Shown here in pieces: positions 1 through 6,474 of a DNA stretch of 25,597 nucleotides. Position numbers and translations under genes: made by a program. The notes beneath the pieces are model-generated. The model was not told the origin of the DNA and made no database searches. It saw only the letters and a list, made by a program, of their open reading frames with translations. This stretch comes from Ruminococcus sp. UBA4350 (GTDB lineage Bacteria > Bacillota > Clostridia > Oscillospirales > Ruminococcaceae), in assembly GCA_002394125.1 (NCBI GenBank), contig DGSY01000130.1, positions 1 through 25,597 of the forward strand, read 5' to 3'. Positions within the stretch are counted from its first letter, which is position 1, and each line of letters opens with the position of its first letter.

Positions 1-147
1 ATTTCTGTGCAAGATGACGGAAAAGATGCAAGCAGATGTGCCGCCAAGCCGTCAGGCGGGCTTTGTGCGGTGTTGCCTTAACTCCCTGATTCATCCGCTT
101 CCAACGAAAGCCTGAAAAGTGCGAAAATACGTTAGGTTTTAGAATGC

Positions 148-243
148 GGCCAGAGGCAGAGCCTCTGGTCGCTCTCCGCAGAGAGCGAAATTCCTCAGCG
201 TTCAAGAGCTCGGCGGGCTTGGGGACCTGCGATAGAGGTCCCC
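148..243. repeat. Three consecutive stem-loops, possible structured RNA
   Basis: Hairpin 1 (148-170) pairs CCAGAGGC with GCCTCTGG around a 3-nt loop and can be extended by a G-T and a G-C pair. Hairpin 2 (170-187) pairs CGCTCTC with GAGAGCG around CGCA. Hairpin 3 (221-243) pairs GGGGACCT with AGGTCCCC around 7 nt. None is directly followed by a T tract, so they do not look like ordinary terminators. Strand is unknown because perfect hairpins fold from either strand. Confidence 0.5.
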
Positions 244-281
244 CATTCAAAATAGCATCACGAAGCGATTCCTTATTCTTT

Positions 282-317
282 TTAGGGCGTGTTGACACTA
301 AGCCTAACACGCCCTAA
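282..317. repeat. 12-bp perfect inverted repeat, copy 1 of a dispersed palindromic element
   Basis: TTAGGGCGTGTT (282-293) is perfectly complementary to AACACGCCCTAA (306-317), with a 12-nt loop. A diverged copy lies in opposite orientation at 8378-8410, sharing the arms and most of the loop (TGACACT..AGCCTAACACGC when read on its - strand). Recurrence of both arm and loop suggests a mobile or REP/MITE-like element rather than a terminator. No transposase is present in the window. Confidence 0.55.
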
Positions 318-337
318 CTGTTCTAACCCCCCCCTTT

Positions 338-366
338 TTGTAAGAGAATCCACCCAAATCTTTATT
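338..366 (+). promoter_or_regulatory. Possible sigma-A promoter of the cysteine desulfurase gene
   Basis: TTGTAA (338-343) and TTTATT (361-366) are separated by 17 bp, each matching four of six consensus bases. The predicted transcript would start only about 10 nt before the GGAGG site at 384-388, which is short. It is a weak candidate. Confidence 0.3.
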
Positions 367-394
367 AGCCCCAATTTATATCCGGAGGATTTGA

Positions 395-1546
395 ATGATC
401 TATGCAGACAATGCAGCGACAACAAAGCTGAGTGAAACGGCACTCGAAGCGATGCTGCCCTGCTATCGGGAATATTTCGGCAATCCGTCCTCGGTCTGTG
501 CGGCCGGACAGGATGCCAAGCGGCTGCTGGAAAACGCCAGACGGCAGATCGCAGGCTGTCTCGGCGCGGAGGCAAGAGAGATCATCTTCACCTCCGGCGG
601 CAGCGAATCAGACAATCAGGCGCTCCGGACAGCGGCGGCGATCGGCGCGGCATCCGGCAAAAAGCATATCATCTCCACGGCGATCGAGCATCACGCGATC
701 CTGCGAACGCTCGATGCGCTCCGGCAAGAGGGCTTCCGCATCACGCTGCTTGATGTGCCGGAAAGCGGCATCCTTTCCGCAGAGCAGGTAGATGAAGCGA
801 TCTGTCCGGATACGGCGCTGGTCTCGGTGATGTATGCGAACAACGAGATCGGAACGATCCAGCCGGTCGCGGAGATCGGAGAAGTCTGCCGTCAGCGCGG
901 CGTGCTGTTCCATACGGATGCGGTGCAGGCGGCGGGGCATCTGCCGATCGACGTGAAGGCACAGCAGATCGGCCTGCTCTCGCTCTCTGCGCATAAATTC
1001 CACGGGCCGAAGGGCATAGGCATTCTGTATGCAAAAAAGGAGATCCGCCCCGCAAGGCTGATCTGCGGCGGCGGACAGGAGCGCGGTGTCCGCGCCGGAA
1101 CGGAGAACCTCCCCGCGATCGCCGGTATGGCGGCAGCGCTCACGGAATCCGTCCGGAATATGGCGGATGATGCCGCGATCCTGACACAGCGCCGTGACCG
1201 TCTGATCGCGGGACTGAGCAGGATACCGGACAGCTTTCTCAACGGTGATCCGGCGCGGCGGCTGCCGTCAAATGTCAATTTCAGCTTTGACGGGATCGAG
1301 GGCGAAACGCTGCTGATCCTGCTTTCCGAGGCGGGGATCTGCGCATCCTCCGGCAGCGCGTGTGCATCCGGCTCTGCGGAGCCGAGCCATGTGCTGCGGG
1401 CGATCGGCAGAAGCACACAGCTTGCACGCGGTTCACTGCGGCTGACGATCGGCACGGATATCACCGATGACGAGATCGGATATATCATCCGCACGGTGAC
1501 GGAGACTGTCGCGGGTCTGCGGAATGCAGGCCGGCGGCCGTTCTGA
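395..1546 (+). CDS. Cysteine desulfurase, NifS/IscS family
   Basis: This PLP enzyme removes sulfur from L-cysteine as a protein-bound persulfide, giving alanine, and supplies sulfur for Fe-S clusters or thiolated tRNA. The 383-residue length is normal for the family. Visible landmarks are the N-terminal YADNAATT motif, the EHHAI cofactor-stacking His region (about 98-102), HTDAVQ (Asp175), the PLP lysine in SAHKFHGPKG (Lys201) and the catalytic cysteine in SSGSACASG (Cys323). The short SSGSACASG loop is seen in group I NifS/IscS-like enzymes. The ATG is preceded by GGAGG at 384-388. No iscU-like scaffold or thiI is adjacent, so whether it serves clusters or tRNA cannot be told. It is followed after 13 nt by a YjbR-like gene, probably co-transcribed. 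Confidence 0.93.
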   Translation: MIYADNAATTKLSETALEAMLPCYREYFGNPSSVCAAGQDAKRLLENARRQIAGCLGAEAREIIFTSGGSESDNQALRTAAAIGAASGKKHIISTAIEHHAILRTLDALRQEGFRITLLDVPESGILSAEQVDEAICPDTALVSVMYANNEIGTIQPVAEIGEVCRQRGVLFHTDAVQAAGHLPIDVKAQQIGLLSLSAHKFHGPKGIGILYAKKEIRPARLICGGGQERGVRAGTENLPAIAGMAAALTESVRNMADDAAILTQRRDRLIAGLSRIPDSFLNGDPARRLPSNVNFSFDGIEGETLLILLSEAGICASSGSACASGSAEPSHVLRAIGRSTQLARGSLRLTIGTDITDDEIGYIIRTVTETVAGLRNAGRRPF

Positions 1547-1559
1547 TACAGGAGGAAAA

Positions 1560-2309
1560 ATGGCAAAAGAATATGCAGAAAAGGAATCTGTTCTGCGGTT
1601 TGCGGCGGAGCAGTACCAGACCAAGCCGGAGTATCTCTGGGCACGCACGCCCGATGCTGCCGTACTGCGCCATCCGAACGGCAAATGGTACGGGCTCATT
1701 ATGCCGGTATCAAAGGCGAAGCTCGGCCTGCCGGACGATACGGTCTGCGATATGCTGAATGTCCGGTGCGACCCGATGATGCTCGGCTCGGTGCTGCGGC
1801 AGAAGGGGTTCTTTCCGGCGTATCACATGAACAAGAACAGCTGGCTCACGGTTTTGCTGGACGGCAGCGTGGAGACTGAACGCGTCACGGCGGCGCTGCG
1901 GGCAAGCTATGCGCTGGCCGGCCAAAAATCCGCAAAGCAGCGCACGGAGCCGACGGAATGGCTCGTTCCGGCGAATCCGAAATACGAGGATCTCTCAAGG
2001 ACGCTTGCCGTCACCGGCGAGACGCTCTGGAAGCAGAGCGGCAGATTCATCGTCGGGGACACTGTGTATATTTACGAGGGGAAACCGATCGGCGCGGTGA
2101 CCTATGCCTGCACCGTGACGGAGATCAATATTCCGTATCATTACGATCAGGGCGGGCTGCACATGGAAACGGTCATGCGGATGCGTCTGCTGCGCATCTA
2201 TCCGCCGGAGATGTTCCCGCTGGTGCGCTTACAGGATTACGGCGTGGTATCGGTGCGCGGGCCGCGTCATGTTCCGGCGGATCTGCTCGCGGCACTGGAG
2301 CGGGAATGA
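1560..2309 (+). CDS. MmcQ/YjbR (DUF419) protein with C-terminal EVE/PUA-like domain
   Basis: The 249-residue protein has two parts. Residues about 1-125 resemble the MmcQ/YjbR fold, a small double-wing domain often annotated as DNA-binding, with the typical RHPNGKWYGLIMPV stretch at 37-50 and the NKNSWLTVLLDG turn near 91-102. Residues about 134-249 begin with WLVPANPKY and contain LWKQSGRFIVGDTVYIY, typical of EVE/PUA-like domains that in other proteins bind modified bases or RNA. The ATG at 1560 was chosen because AGGAGG lies just before it, straight after the stop of the desulfurase; an upstream in-frame ATG at 1524 would overlap that gene and lacks a site. Substrate and role are unknown. 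It ends 3 nt before the convergent carboxypeptidase-like gene. Confidence 0.82.
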   Translation: MAKEYAEKESVLRFAAEQYQTKPEYLWARTPDAAVLRHPNGKWYGLIMPVSKAKLGLPDDTVCDMLNVRCDPMMLGSVLRQKGFFPAYHMNKNSWLTVLLDGSVETERVTAALRASYALAGQKSAKQRTEPTEWLVPANPKYEDLSRTLAVTGETLWKQSGRFIVGDTVYIYEGKPIGAVTYACTVTEINIPYHYDQGGLHMETVMRMRLLRIYPPEMFPLVRLQDYGVVSVRGPRHVPADLLAALERE

Positions 2310-2312
2310 GCG

Positions 2313-3422
2313 CTACAATGCTGCGAGCAGCATCCGGAGCGTATGCAGAAAGCTGCGGCGCGGCACATCGTCCGCAGCGGTCAGCGGGGATTCGTAAAGA
2401 AGCGTATCCCCGCAGTAAAACGCCGCTGTTCCGATGACATCCCCGCGGTGTACGGGCGCATCGAGCCAGCGCGGAAGCACGACTGCCGTGCTGAGCGATT
2501 CACTGCGCGGCGCCGCGATTGAAAGAAGCTCGCCGGTCTGCGGGAGAACGGCTGCATCCGTGCCGTGACGCACCCGGACAGGCTGCATGAATTCCGCAGA
2601 GAGATCCGGCGTTGTGACATAGTATTCCGCAAAGCCCTTCGCGAGCAGCTTTTTTGCATCGGCGAAGCGCTGATCGCCGTCCGGACAGCCCAGCACGGCC
2701 GCGATGAGCGTCATCTGCTCCTGCTGCGCCGCGAGCGTCAGCGTATAACCGCTTGCATCGCCGTGACCTGCCTTGAATCCGCAGAGCGTATCATCGGTGC
2801 GCGTCAGACGGTTCTCGTTGACAAGCTCCGTCGCATCGCCGCGCAGAAAGCAGCGCCATGTCGTAAAGACCGGCCGCAGCCATTCATAGCCGAGCAGCGC
2901 ACGGCAGAGCATTCCGAGATCGTGCGCCGTTGTCAGATTCTCCGCCGAAAGACCGGTGCAGTCGGCAAAGACGGTACTGCGCATTCCGAGCGAAAACGCC
3001 GCGGCGTTCATATCGCGGACGAATGCCTCCTCCGAGCCGGAGACCGCGCAGGCCAGCGCGATGCAGGCATCATTCGCATTGCCGACGATCACGCCGCGCA
3101 GCAGATCCAGCACGGACATTTTCTCGCCGCCGCGCAGCCATATAGACGCGCCGGGCGCTCCCTCTGCCGCAGGTGAAACGGTCAGGACGGTCTCCGGCGT
3201 GAATCTGCCGGATGCCGCCGCCTCTGCCATGAGGTATACGGTCATGAGCTTCGTCTGCGTGCCGGCCGGCACCTGCACATCCGCATCCGTGCCGCCGATG
3301 CACATTCCCGTCTGCGCCTCGATCAGTGCGGAGGTGCAGCGCGGCAGCGCTTCGGACGAGACAGATACCGGCAGCAGCATACAAATCAGGATCACAGAAA
3401 GCAGGATCCGCAGCATTTTCAT
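2313..3422 (-). CDS. D-alanyl-D-alanine carboxypeptidase-like protein (DacF/PBP5 family) with atypical motifs
   Basis: The 369-residue protein has a signal peptide (MKMLRILLSVILICMLLPVS), a peptidase S11 domain (about 25-260) and a PBP5-type C-terminal beta domain (about 280-350, with VHRGDVIGTAAFY), ending in a short hydrophobic/basic helix (LHTLRMLLAAL) that could touch the membrane. S11 enzymes trim the terminal D-Ala from peptidoglycan stem peptides outside the cell. Each catalytic motif deviates: the SxxK position reads PAGTQTKLMT, with Thr where Ser is expected; SxN reads GNAND; KTG reads FKAGH. The fold is clear but activity is open. GGAGGTG precedes the ATG. It is transcribed divergently from pgi and converges on the YjbR-like gene. 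Confidence 0.87.
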   Translation of the reverse strand: MKMLRILLSVILICMLLPVSVSSEALPRCTSALIEAQTGMCIGGTDADVQVPAGTQTKLMTVYLMAEAAASGRFTPETVLTVSPAAEGAPGASIWLRGGEKMSVLDLLRGVIVGNANDACIALACAVSGSEEAFVRDMNAAAFSLGMRSTVFADCTGLSAENLTTAHDLGMLCRALLGYEWLRPVFTTWRCFLRGDATELVNENRLTRTDDTLCGFKAGHGDASGYTLTLAAQQEQMTLIAAVLGCPDGDQRFADAKKLLAKGFAEYYVTTPDLSAEFMQPVRVRHGTDAAVLPQTGELLSIAAPRSESLSTAVVLPRWLDAPVHRGDVIGTAAFYCGDTLLYESPLTAADDVPRRSFLHTLRMLLAAL

Positions 3423-3546
3423 TTCAGCACCTCCGATCGGTGCAGTATATGCGCGCAGGAGCAGGAATCAGAACCCGAAGCACCCTGTTTCTCCGTGAAC
3501 AGACCTGACATTGCTTTGGGTAATATGCTCAAATGGCACGGGCAAA

Positions 3547-3564
3547 TTTGGCATATTTGCCAAA
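3547..3564. promoter_or_regulatory. Perfect palindrome upstream of pgi promoter, possible operator
   Basis: TTTGGCA (3547-3553) and TGCCAAA (3558-3564) flank TATT, giving an 18-bp symmetric site ending 14 bp before the -35 element of the pgi promoter. Position and symmetry fit a regulator binding site, possibly an activator. No matching regulator is identified. Confidence 0.35.
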
Positions 3565-3578
3565 AAGACAGAAAGCAC

Positions 3579-3607
3579 TTGCAATATTCGCAAAACTATA
3601 GTAAAAT
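3579..3607 (+). promoter_or_regulatory. Sigma-A promoter for pgi
   Basis: TTGCAA (3579-3584) and TAAAAT (3602-3607) are separated by exactly 17 bp in an A/T-rich stretch between divergent genes. The -10 matches five of six consensus bases and the -35 four. The leader to the pgi start is about 95 nt. Confidence 0.6.
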
Positions 3608-3706
3608 ATAAGAGTATCGGTGAAACTGTCTGCGGTATCTGCCGGAGGGCGGATGCGGGGGCGGCAGAGCCGGGAATTACAGATTTAGTTGGAGGATGTA
3701 ACAATT

Positions 3707-5041
3707 ATGGCTTTGAAGCTGAATACAAGCTATCTGTCGCAGTTCCTCGGCGAGGATGAACTGAAGGGCATCGCTGTTCAGACAGAAGCAGCGGCAAAGG
3801 TTCTGCACGAAAAGAGCGGCCTCGGAAACGACTTCCTCGGCTGGCTGACGCTGCCGACAGACTACGACAAGGCGGAGTTCGCACGCATTCAGGCGGCTGC
3901 GGCCCGCATCAAGGAGCAGGCGGATGTGCTGGTCGTCATCGGCATCGGCGGATCCTATCTCGGTGCGCGCGCTGCGATCGAGCTGCTCAGATCTCCGTTC
4001 TATAATAATATGAAAAAGGATACCCCTGACATCTACTATGTCGGAAACAATATCTCCCCGACCTATCTGAACGAGGTGCTTTCGATCTGTGAGGGCAGAG
4101 ACATTGCGGTCAATGTCATCTCCAAGTCCGGCACCACCACCGAGCCCGCACTCGCGTTCCGCATCTTCAAGAAGCTGCTGGAGGACAAGTACGGAAAGGA
4201 TGAGGCGAAGAAGCGCATCTACTGCACGACTGACAAGGCGCGCGGCACGCTGAAGAACCTCGCAGATGCCGAAGGCTACGAGAGTTTTGTGATTCCGGAT
4301 GATGTCGGCGGGCGTTTTTCTGTTCTGACCGCCGTCGGCCTGCTGCCGATCGCTGCTGCCGGCTGCGACATCGAAAAGCTCATGGCGGGCGCAAGAGCCG
4401 CTCAGGAGGCCTACTGCGCACCGTTTGCGGAGAATGACTGCTACCGCTATGCAGCGCTCCGCAATATCTTCTACCGCAAGGGCAAGGCCGTTGAGATGGT
4501 CGTCAGCTACGATCCGTCCATGGCCATGATGAACGAGTGGTACAAGCAGCTCTACGGCGAATCCGAGGGCAAGGACAACAAGGGTCTGTTCCCGTCCTCC
4601 GCGATCTTCTCGACCGATCTGCACTCCATGGGGCAGTACATCCAGGACGGTGCAAGACTGCTCTTTGAGACCGTCATCGACATCAAGACCCCGAAGCAGG
4701 ATCTCTTCCTTGAGCCGGACGCAGAGAATGCAGACGGCCTGAACTTCCTGACCGGCCAGAACATGAGCATCGTCAACCGCCGCGCACTGGAGGGCACGAT
4801 CCTCGCACATACCGAGGGCGGTGTGCCGAATATCGTCATCGAGCTGGATGACACCGCTGAGGAATCCCTCGGCTGGCTCATCTACTTCTTCGAGAAGGCC
4901 TGCGCAGTCTCCGGCTATATGCTCGGCGTCAATCCGTTCAATCAGCCCGGCGTGGAAAGCTACAAGAAGAATATGTTTGCTCTGCTCGGCAAGCCCGGCT
5001 ATGAGGACATGAAGGCAGCACTCGAAGCAAAGCTGCACTGA
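3707..5041 (+). CDS. pgi: Glucose-6-phosphate isomerase
   Basis: Pgi interconverts glucose-6-phosphate and fructose-6-phosphate in glycolysis and gluconeogenesis, in the cytosol. The protein of 444 residues matches the short bacterial Pgi class. SIS-domain landmarks are visible: VIGIGGSYLGARA near the N-terminal third, SKSGTTTEPALAFR, GGRFSVLTAVGLLP, and the C-terminal signature GVESYKKNMFALLGKPG with its lysine. The ATG at 3707 was chosen because GGAGG (3691-3695) lies at good distance and the protein then begins MALKLNTSYL; an in-frame TTG at 3689 overlaps that site. It has its own promoter and a palindrome upstream. A small P-loop gene follows after 60 nt. Confidence 0.96.
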   Translation: MALKLNTSYLSQFLGEDELKGIAVQTEAAAKVLHEKSGLGNDFLGWLTLPTDYDKAEFARIQAAAARIKEQADVLVVIGIGGSYLGARAAIELLRSPFYNNMKKDTPDIYYVGNNISPTYLNEVLSICEGRDIAVNVISKSGTTTEPALAFRIFKKLLEDKYGKDEAKKRIYCTTDKARGTLKNLADAEGYESFVIPDDVGGRFSVLTAVGLLPIAAAGCDIEKLMAGARAAQEAYCAPFAENDCYRYAALRNIFYRKGKAVEMVVSYDPSMAMMNEWYKQLYGESEGKDNKGLFPSSAIFSTDLHSMGQYIQDGARLLFETVIDIKTPKQDLFLEPDAENADGLNFLTGQNMSIVNRRALEGTILAHTEGGVPNIVIELDDTAEESLGWLIYFFEKACAVSGYMLGVNPFNQPGVESYKKNMFALLGKPGYEDMKAALEAKLH

Positions 5042-5058
5042 TTTCACTACGGTTCCCA

Positions 5059-5072
5059 TACACTTCGGTGTA
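5059..5072. other. UUCG-type hairpin in the pgi downstream gap
   Basis: TACAC-TTCG-GTGTA forms a 5-bp stem with a stable UUCG tetraloop, 18 nt after the pgi stop. It is followed by AGAATTTATT, not a clean T tract, so it is at most a weak terminator or an RNA-stabilising end between pgi and the P-loop gene. Confidence 0.3.
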
Positions 5073-5101
5073 AGAATTTATTCAACGAAGGGAGTATCAT
5101 T

Positions 5102-5521
5102 ATGATTCAAATTATTACCGGAAGAAGAGGCTCAGGCAAGACCAAGATCCTGCTGGGGATGATTGACGATGCTGTCAAGGCAACGACCGGCAATATCATC
5201 TGCATTGAAAAGTGCATGAAGCTCACCTACAGCGTCAACCACAAGGTTCGTCTGGTCGATGCGGAGCGCTACAACATCAACGGCTTCGATATGTTCTACG
5301 GCTTCGTTGCAGGCGTCCTCGCCGGCAACTACGACATCAAAGAGGTATTCGTGGACGGCATCCTCAAGATCGGCGGCAGAAACTACGATGAGCTCGGCGC
5401 ACTGCTCGAAAAGCTCGATATCCTGACCGGCGACGATGTGCAGATGATCTTTACCGTTTCCGAGGACAACGAGAACCTGCCGGAATCTGTACTCAAATAC
5501 CTGATTCCGCAGGCTGACTGA
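5102..5521 (+). CDS. Small P-loop NTP-binding protein of unknown function
   Basis: This 139-residue protein starts MIQIITGRRGSGKT, a Walker A motif at residues 7-14, and has a hydrophobic strand ending in Asp, EVFVDGIL (about 80-87), that could be Walker B. Nothing else is recognisable: no membrane segment, no partner domain. It is much shorter than typical P-loop ATPases and seems to be a single minimal NTP-binding domain. Similar short proteins in Clostridia have been labelled as PilT-like, but there is no pilus gene here and I do not support that name. AAGGGAG precedes the ATG. It lies between pgi and a terminator-like hairpin, so it may be read with pgi. Confidence 0.75.
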   Translation: MIQIITGRRGSGKTKILLGMIDDAVKATTGNIICIEKCMKLTYSVNHKVRLVDAERYNINGFDMFYGFVAGVLAGNYDIKEVFVDGILKIGGRNYDELGALLEKLDILTGDDVQMIFTVSEDNENLPESVLKYLIPQAD

Positions 5522-5523
5522 GT

Positions 5524-5552
5524 GAAAATTTAGCGGAAATGCCGCAATTTTC
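5524..5552. terminator. Terminator-like hairpin after the P-loop gene
   Basis: GAAAATT (5524-5530) pairs with AATTTTC (5546-5552) and GCGG (5533-5536) with CCGC (5542-5545), around a 5-nt loop with a 2-nt bulge. The A-rich and T-rich arms flank a GC core, as in a bidirectional intrinsic terminator. It sits just before the next promoter, which suits insulation of the two units. Confidence 0.55.
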
Positions 5553-5561
5553 ATAATCGAA

Positions 5562-5590
5562 TTGACAAAAAGCGGCGTTTTTGGTATAAT
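5562..5590 (+). promoter_or_regulatory. Consensus sigma-A promoter for the DUF177-rpmF operon
   Basis: TTGACA (5562-5567) and TATAAT (5585-5590) are both perfect and separated by 17 bp. The start point would be near 5597, about 45 nt before the DUF177 gene. This is among the strongest promoter matches in the window, as expected for a ribosomal protein operon. Confidence 0.9.
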
Positions 5591-5643
5591 CATTTCGTAA
5601 TGCTGTATGCAAAAACGCCGCAGATTTTCCGAAAGGCGGGTTA

Positions 5644-6144
5644 ATGTCTATGCAGGAGCCGAACGGCGGATACCGGATCTCGATCCGGTCACTGCTGCTG
5701 CGTCCGGACGAGAAACGGGCACTGGATCTCACGATCGACAGCGAGACTGCCGCAGGCTACGGCCTCGGCTTTGCAGAGCTGCCGCATATCACGGGATCGC
5801 TCGAAAACCGTGCGGGCGTGCTGATGCTGAATTATCATCTGCACTGTGTTCCGGCACTGGAATGCGACCGTTGCCTTTCACCCGTGGAGATGCCTGTGGA
5901 TGAGGATTTCGTCCATGTCGTCGTCACGGAGGCTGCCACGGAGCAGAATGAACTGGAATATCTGCTGGCACCCGATGCGATGCTGGATCTCGCCGAGACC
6001 GCAATGACGGATCTCCGGCTGGCAATGCCGACCAAGACCCTTTGCAGACCCGACTGTAAGGGACTGTGTCCGGTCTGCGGCAAAAACCGCAATGACGGAG
6101 AATGCAGCTGCGGCGAAGGTGATATCACACTGGTGTTTGAATGA
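5644..6144 (+). CDS. YceD/DUF177 family protein, rpmF partner
   Basis: The 166-residue protein belongs to the DUF177 (YceD) family, which is almost always encoded directly before rpmF; in E. coli and plants members have been linked to 23S rRNA accumulation. The core LECDRCLSP (Cys74, Cys77) and the tail CRPDCKGLCPVCG (Cys134, 138, 142, 145), followed by ECSC (Cys154, 156), give eight cysteines that could hold one or two zinc ions. The ATG at 5644 has a GGCGGG stretch before it; ATG at 5650 is a possible alternative. The rpmF start follows 50 nt after the stop, and both are served by the promoter at 5562-5590. Confidence 0.88.
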   Translation: MSMQEPNGGYRISIRSLLLRPDEKRALDLTIDSETAAGYGLGFAELPHITGSLENRAGVLMLNYHLHCVPALECDRCLSPVEMPVDEDFVHVVVTEAATEQNELEYLLAPDAMLDLAETAMTDLRLAMPTKTLCRPDCKGLCPVCGKNRNDGECSCGEGDITLVFE

Positions 6145-6194
6145 TCCGGCAGCCGTGAATTTCATTACGCAATTTAATAAAGGAGGTGCCGAAA

Positions 6195-6380
6195 ATGGCA
6201 GTACCGAAGGGAAAAGTTTCCAAAGCAAGACGCAACACACGCCGTTCCGCAGTCAGCAAGCTGACGATGCCCGCAATGAGCACTTGCTCCAACTGCGGCG
6301 CTTACAAAGCGCCCCACAAGGTTTGCAAGCAGTGCGGTTTCTATAAGGGCGTTGCTGTACTCAAGATCGAGGAGGAGTAA
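6195..6380 (+). CDS. rpmF: 50S ribosomal protein L32
   Basis: The 61-residue protein starts MAVPKGKVSKARRNTRR, the standard L32 N-terminus, and has a zinc ribbon CSNC...CKQC (Cys31, 34, 44, 47). L32 is a structural protein of the large ribosomal subunit near the peptidyl transferase region. The four-cysteine form is the zinc-binding one; some bacteria also carry a cysteine-free copy, none of which is seen here. AAAGGAGGTG lies 7-8 nt before the ATG at 6195. A strong terminator follows. Confidence 0.97.
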   Translation: MAVPKGKVSKARRNTRRSAVSKLTMPAMSTCSNCGAYKAPHKVCKQCGFYKGVAVLKIEEE

Positions 6381-6408
6381 TTCTCCGCTCTTGTTTCAAG
6401 CGTATTGC

Positions 6409-6450
6409 AAAGGGGAGAGGGACGAGGCGTGCTTCTCCCCTTTTCGTTGT
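6409..6450 (+). terminator. Intrinsic terminator after rpmF
   Basis: AAAGGGGAGA (6409-6418) pairs perfectly with TCTCCCCTTT (6434-6443), followed by TCGTTGTTT. The 10-bp GC-rich stem with T-rich tail fits an intrinsic terminator for the DUF177-rpmF unit. Confidence 0.75.
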
Positions 6451-6474
6451 TTATGAAAAAATGAACTTGACTGC

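Larger units (their letters stand above)
1..394. other. Gene-free leader region with stacked hairpins and a palindromic repeat
   Basis: No convincing reading frame is present on either strand. The stretch contains a weak inverted repeat at 41-59, three adjacent hairpins between 148 and 243, a perfect 12-bp inverted repeat at 282-317, a run of eight C followed by five T at 327-339, and a possible promoter just before the cysteine desulfurase gene. The upstream gene lies outside the window. The density of structure suggests either a structured non-coding RNA or the remains of a small mobile element. Confidence 0.6.

Noticed and set aside
327..339. C8-T5 run before the cysteine desulfurase as a phase-variable promoter spacer
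   Set aside because: It ends outside the proposed -35/-10 spacer and outside the reading frame, so slippage would have no clear effect. One homopolymer is not enough.
1..394. T-box, S-box or other known riboswitch upstream of the cysteine desulfurase
   Set aside because: No T-box GGTGG core, no S-box pattern and no terminator next to the start codon were seen.
3677..5059. 460-residue open frame on the - strand opposite pgi
   Set aside because: It lies fully opposite a certain pgi gene, has no ribosome site and shows no protein motifs. Long antisense frames are common in GC-rich genes with regular codon use.
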